A DNA stretch of 64,000 nt from Prinia subflava (Eukaryota > Chordata > Aves > Passeriformes > Cisticolidae). The stretch lies in NCBI RefSeq assembly GCF_021018805.1, contig NC_086283.1:11173162-11237161 (forward strand), written 5' to 3'. A program made the position numbers and the translations under genes. Position 1 is the first letter of the stretch. The number at the start of each line of letters is the position of its first letter. The notes under the pieces are model-generated. The model saw nothing but the letters and a program-made list of their open reading frames with translations, was not told where the DNA came from and did no database searches. Below are positions 61,526-64,000 of this stretch, piece after piece.

Positions 61526-63177
61526 TAAACCTGTCCCAAAGCACTCTGAACAGAGAGTTTTATGAAAATGCCAATGGATATGTCCCCAGGAAGACATAGT
61601 CTTAAAAGCAGAACAGTAAAAATTGAAATAGAAGAGATTAAGAAAGTGCTAAGGCAGAAGGGATATCATGTAGGCTGTATGAAAACAACGAACCTGGTAA
61701 AAAAATATATTGAAGGGCCATTAACACAGAATTGGAGTACCTGCACACCAGTCTGACTCCAGGAATGTTATCCTTTATGAAGTCACAGCTACGTTAGTGT
61801 ACAGCTCAGTCAGCACAACCACAGGGTCTGTTCAGTCCTTTGTGCTGACATTGTTGCCTAGCAAATTCAATGGCTTGGGATTCCCAGAGATTCTATGGAT
61901 TCATTTTATGTTGGCCATTCCATTTTTTATAAAAATTCCTGATAGCAGAATAGAAAGCCAGTGATACTTGACTCCTGCCTACTTGGGTTAATGACTTTTG
62001 GAAGTCTCCTAATGGGATTTAATTGCTGCTACATTTTGACAATAGCTATTCCATATGCATTTACTGATAATTGCCCAAGAGCCAATGAAAGTTAATGAGC
62101 AATAATAATGCCAGTTGTTTGCTTTAGTTTTCTTCTGAAACCCTTTCTCTAACGATTAATACTGTTGATTTCTTCTAGACATCATTTATTCAAAGCCAGA
62201 AATAACCTGGATATAAGCTAACAGCTTGTCCTTCAGGTAGTGTGGAGGATTTATTCTATGGGCAATGCTTTCTAGAACATTACTTCATTCACCCACCTAC
62301 ATATCTGTTCTGGGCAAGGCAGAAGCACTGTCTCAGGAAAGTGAACTGTGATTATGCCAGTTTGTAAAGACTGTTGGTTTGTGGGTGTTACTTGCATGAA
62401 GCGCCTCCCCTGCATGTTGGTAGAAAGTCATTTGGCCAACTTTGCTTAGGTTTTGATTCACTGTAATAAAGATGCATTTTATATTTGACAAGAAGCCACC
62501 TTCCATAAACACTTCACCACACTAACACACAGGATAAAACCAAAATAGTTACACTGCAAAAAAGAATAGTCTTACTTGACAGAAGTGAAGGGAAATTCAT
62601 TCTCAATGAGCTGTTGAACTAAAATTTGGTGTATAAGTCCCATTCCTTACTCCATAATAATCATCAAAACTGCCCTGGGGGCAGCATAAGATCTCTGTGA
62701 CTTTCAGAGAAGCTTATTCTCTCAAGTCACATGGACAGGCACATTTTATTTAGACAACCGAACATACCTAAGAGCTGGTCTCTGCACTCATAAAGTAACA
62801 AAAAATGAATTAAATAAATATGTATGTAAGGAGGAATTTGAACAAGACATCACAGGCTGGCTGATAGTAGCCTCAGTTGAAAGTAAAATGGTTAAAAATT
62901 CAAGTTTACAAGGAAATGTGTGCACAATGTATGTACACAAATTATACACATATATTCTTTTATTTTTTAAATTCCTTTTAAATGAATTGTACATATTGAA
63001 AATTCATGGAATCCTTCTTATTCATGGCCAAAACCCCTAAAAATTCCAGAAATATAACCAGAGAGGCTGAAAACACCAATGAACTTCTATGAGCTCTACA
63101 GTTCCTAGGCATTTCTACTTAAGAAGACAAAATAACCTAGGCTTAGAAGCGTATTCCACAATAGTCAAATTTTCTAG
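61526..63177. other. Gene-free interval, nothing recognised
   Basis: Ordinary AT-rich sequence. A 64-codon frame at 61562-61756 (plus) is lysine-rich and unassigned. The CR1 may extend slightly further left to right than 61525, but I see no clear match. Confidence 0.55.
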
Positions 63178-63530
63178 CTGAACAGAGAGATGCAGGCTGA
63201 TGTCATTGCAAGATCACTCTCAGTAGTCTTTGAAAGATCTTGGCAACAGGGAGAGTTGCTTGAAGACTACAGGATGCCCAGTGATGAAGCCATAGGCAAT
63301 GGGCACAAGATGAAACACAGAATGTTCCCTATGAACACCAGGGAACACATTTTCACTGTGAGGGTGACCAAGCAGTGGCATAGGTTGCCAGAAAGGTGGT
63401 GGGGGTCTCCCTCCATGGAGGTATTACAGAGCAATCTGGTCCTGTGTAACTGGCTCTAAGTAGCCCTGCTTGAGCAGGGTGTTGGACCAGATGACTTTCA
63501 GAGGTCCCTTCCAACTTTAACCATGCCCTG
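63178..63530 (+). mobile_element. CR1 LINE: RT piece joined to 3' end
   Basis: At 63178-63275 the plus frame reads ADVIARSLSVVFERSWQ followed by G-E-L, matching the conserved CR1 ORF2 segment LADVIAxPLSxIFExSWxxGE upstream of the reverse-transcriptase core. From about 63280 the sequence switches to the CR1 3' end: 'ggcaatgggcacaagatgaa', 'aacaccagggaacacatttt', 'cactgtgagggtgaccaagc', 'gtaactggctctaagtagcc', 'cctgcttgagcagggtgttg' and 'ttcagaggtcccttccaact'. The reverse-transcriptase core between them is absent. The 89-codon frame at 63190-63459 spans the junction and is repeat-derived. Terminal ATTCTGTGAT-type repeats are not preserved. Confidence 0.88.
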
Positions 63531-64000
63531 CTTCTGTAGCAGGATAACCTCTAATCTCACTTTTTCCCAAATTGGTGAAAATTAGCCAGCTGTACACACG
63601 ACAAGCACAAACAGTACTGCTTTCTTAACCAGATGAATCCTCTTAGCAGACCATAGCATCCATCATTTCTTTCCTTATTTTTTCTGCTTTTTCTCCTTCC
63701 TGTTATTTTTATTCTCCCTTAAAATCATAAGGAAAACATGATTCATGCAACAACAGATGGTGACAGAAACACTCTACCTACACTGAAATGTAGGTGATGT
63801 CAGTATTCATTCATCTCAGCATAACAGGCTACATTCAGTGCTTTGGTGGAGTAAGAATAAGGATCCATTACATATAAAATTATTGATTTTATATAAGTCA
63901 CAGCTGTACACCAAATATATAAACCAAAGATAACTATAGCCCAGGGACAAGATTTTCCAAAATGAGCAGTGATTTTTCATGTTCATCTTGATAAAATTTA
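63531..64000. other. Right-edge interval, nothing recognised
   Basis: AT-rich sequence with no gene or element recognised. Confidence 0.6.

Noticed and set aside
63190..63459. 89-codon plus-strand frame as a possible small gene
   Set aside because: It is made of a CR1 reverse-transcriptase-region fragment fused to the CR1 3' end.
1..64000. CRISPR arrays, operons, ribosome binding sites, phage or plasmid modules
   Set aside because: The sequence is plainly eukaryotic: CR1 and ERV content, no long coding density, no regular spaced repeats.

Overview
The window looks like ordinary nuclear DNA from a bird. It is AT-rich and carries at least nine pieces of the CR1 non-LTR retrotransposon, the dominant avian repeat, on both strands and of very different ages. 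It also carries several endogenous retrovirus (ERV) long terminal repeats. I found no convincing host protein-coding exon, tRNA, rRNA, CRISPR array or operon-like gene order. The window is best read as intergenic or deep intronic sequence. Which bird it is cannot be settled from this sequence; a neoavian or passerine origin is only a guess.

Layout. 1-325: CR1 3' end, cut by the window edge. 3100-3262: old CR1 reverse-transcriptase remnant, minus strand. 14199-17116: a very young, complete but nearly empty LTR element with two 1361-bp LTRs that read as identical. Its 186-bp interior holds a tRNA-Glu primer binding site and a polypurine tract, and 5-bp GAAGC target duplications flank it. 30180-30744: solo LTR, minus strand. 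34279-34665 and 36255-36590: old CR1 copies. 39521-39792: younger CR1 3' end. 39980-40581: second solo LTR, minus strand, with a clear TATA box and poly(A) signal. 45001-45410: CR1, minus. 55877-56236: CR1 scrap abutting an ERV LTR fragment. 60500-61525: composite CR1 that keeps the ORF1 esterase end and the ORF2 endonuclease start next to a 3' end. 63178-63530: CR1 reverse-transcriptase piece joined to a 3' end.

The element at 14.2-17.1 kb is the most striking object. It retains the cis signals for reverse transcription and integration but has no coding capacity, so it must have been mobilised by proteins supplied elsewhere, unless the short interior is an assembly artefact. The 16-bp inverted repeat linking its pre-polypurine segment to the LTR is unexplained. 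A second theme is that four CR1 copies (34.3, 39.5, 61.0 and 63.2 kb) lack internal sequence rather than being simply 5'-truncated.

Between these elements lie long stretches with only simple repeats, short perfect palindromes and a few open frames of unknown meaning. Three of those (21.4-22.9, 29.6-29.9 and 59.0-59.3 kb) deserve a homology search. Repeat family calls come from recognising family consensus patterns by eye; no database search was run.
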